Source of the DNA: Chitinophagaceae bacterium
GTDB lineage: Bacteria > Bacteroidota > Bacteroidia > Chitinophagales > Chitinophagaceae
Length of the DNA: 35,896 nt
Assembly: GCA_025923075.1 (NCBI GenBank)
Contig: JAICGN010000035.1
Location: forward strand, 1 to 35,896
Reading direction: 5' to 3'
Shown here: positions 35,601-35,896 of the stretch, piece by piece
Numbering within the stretch: the first letter of the stretch is position 1
Layout: each line of letters starts with the position of its first letter
Notes under the pieces: model-generated
What the model was told of the DNA's origin: nothing
The model's input: only the letters and a program-made list of their open reading frames with translations
Database searches by the model: none
Translations under genes and position numbers: made by a program

Positions 35601-35896
35601 CCGGTGAAAAGAAGACTGACGAACAGATCAATACACTTCTTCACAACTTTAATATTAAGTACAATGAAGAACTTGGTCGTTATAAGAGAGAGAAATTCAA
35701 TATTTCAATCGGTGATGAATTACCAGCAGGGGTATTAAAACTTGCAAAAGTTTATCTCGCTGTTAAGCGGAAGTTGAAAGTGGGAGATAAGATGGCTGGC
35801 CGTCACGGTAACAAAGGTATTGTTGCAAAGATCGTTCGTGCTGAAGACATGCCTTTTCTTGAAGATGGAACACCGGTTGATATTGTGTTGAATCCA
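32654..35896 (+). CDS. rpoB: RNA polymerase beta subunit, partial (3' end outside window)
   Basis: The first 1081 codons of RpoB, in frame to the last base. The N-terminal [19 protein letters not shown], the rifampicin region [20 protein letters not shown] (residues ~467-486) and [20 protein letters not shown] are intact, with residues equivalent to E. coli D516, H526 and S531 unchanged. The catalytic-centre lysines K1046 and K1054 sit in [10 protein letters not shown]. At the position after GRLC the sequence reads TIETPEGPN where E. coli has PIETPEGPN, probably a lineage difference. The ATG at 32654 is normal for the family. rpoC should follow outside the window. Confidence 0.98.
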   Translation, partial: MSSTKMNHRVDFGKIKHLADAPDLLDIQIQSFKEFFQLETTPDKRNIEGLFRVFKENFPITDTRNIFVLEFLDYFIDPPRYTIEECMERGLTYAVPLKAKLRLSCNDEEHVDFQTIVQDVFLGNIPYMTPRGTFVINGAERVVVSQLHRSPGVFFGQSIHPNGTKIYSARVIPFKGAWMEFATDINNVMYAYIDRKKKFPVTTLLRSIGYETDKDILELFGMADEVKADKKTLGKYVGRRLAARVLRSWVEDFVDEDTGEVVSIERNEIVLERDSVLDEEAINMITEMEVKSVFIQKDDVGGDFAIIYNTLNKDTSNSELEAVQHIYRQLRGTDAPDNETARGIIDKLFFSDKRYDLGEVGRYKINRKLNLDVQLKQKTLTKEDIIEIIKYLVRLTNGKAEIDDIDHLSNRRVRTVGEQLYAQFGVGLARMARTIRERMNVRDNEVFTPVDLINARTLSSVINSFFGTSQLSQFLDQTNPLSEITHKRRISALGPGGLSRERAGFEVRDVHYSHYGRLCTIETPEGPNIGLISTLCVHAKINEMGFIETPYRKVESGKVNMKHLTFLSAEEEDTAKIAQANSPLDESGSFKEEKVVSRETGDFPILDKNDVEFMDVAPNQIVGLSASLIPFLEHDDANRALMGSNMQRQAVPLIRPDDPIVGTGLEGKAARDARIQIHSEGEGVVEFVDANEIHVRYERDEMDRLVSFEDDLRIYRLTKFIKTNQETSINLKPAVIKGQKVRKGDFLTEGYAVKDGELALGKNLKVAFMPWKGYNFEDAIVISERVVKEDMFTSVHISEYELEVRDTKLGEEELTPDIPNVSEEATKDLDENGIIRIGAQVKEGDIIIGKITPKGESDPTPEEKLLRAIFGDKAGDAKDASLKAPNGVEGVVIGKKLFQRAKKDKNSKIREKAALEKLERMHEKNETDLKELLLDKLQQLLKDKSSAGVTNNFGEVQIGKSAKFNQKNLATIDYANVNPLGWTGEKKTDEQINTLLHNFNIKYNEELGRYKREKFNISIGDELPAGVLKLAKVYLAVKRKLKVGDKMAGRHGNKGIVAKIVRAEDMPFLEDGTPVDIVLNP

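Overview
The window looks like a chromosomal core segment from a member of the Bacteroidota, most likely family Chitinophagaceae. The basis is a fused SecDF, a DUF4407 membrane protein, a YajC/DUF1573/NusB cluster, a lysine-rich 50-residue Bacteroidota-type protein, few Shine-Dalgarno sequences, and several upstream regions with the Bacteroidota -7 element TAnnTTTG (TATCTTTG, TATTTTTG, TACCTTTG). Assignment below phylum level is inference. No insertion sequence, phage gene, CRISPR array, tRNA or rRNA was recognised.

Left part (1-8862): the 3' end of ribD overlaps a YigZ/IMPACT-family gene. A secreted GH20 beta-hexosaminidase follows. On the minus strand lie a DUF4407 membrane protein and a short membrane-anchored ORF that resembles the N-terminus of an M23 peptidase. 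A secreted transglutaminase-like protein, a GntP-type permease and a glycerate 2-kinase then run in tandem, which suggests glycerate uptake and phosphorylation. A small ABM-fold protein with an unusually strong ribosome binding site and a clear terminator closes the run.

Middle (8863-17260): minus-strand genes encode a 50-residue basic protein, an unrecognised protein, and a 990-residue mosaic of trypsin-like protease, von Willebrand A domain, Ig-like domains and a C-terminal membrane helix. glnS and a small coiled-coil protein are on the plus strand. The catalytic subunit of a cobalamin-dependent acyl-CoA mutase lies behind a one-helix membrane protein on the minus strand.

Right-middle (17260-28310): an IscA/ErpA-type Fe-S carrier and SecDF converge on a shared terminator. 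Then come a serine hydrolase lipoprotein, a class I aminotransferase, a monohaem cytochrome c-like protein, a cyclase-family lipoprotein, a CPBP membrane protease overlapping coaE, and the run nusB - DUF1573 lipoprotein - yajC.

Right end (28311-35896): a divergent promoter region separates nusB from rplK-rplA-rplJ-rplL. The usual rplL-rpoB junction is broken. rplL ends in hairpins and a terminator, then comes a 120-residue membrane-anchored ORF with its own promoter and a ComEA-like triple helix-hairpin-helix gene on the opposite strand. rpoB then starts from its own promoter and runs off the window. The most interesting parts are the split ribosomal/RNA polymerase operon with its structured leaders, the near-identical inverted promoters of nusB and rplK, and the protease-VWA mosaic protein.
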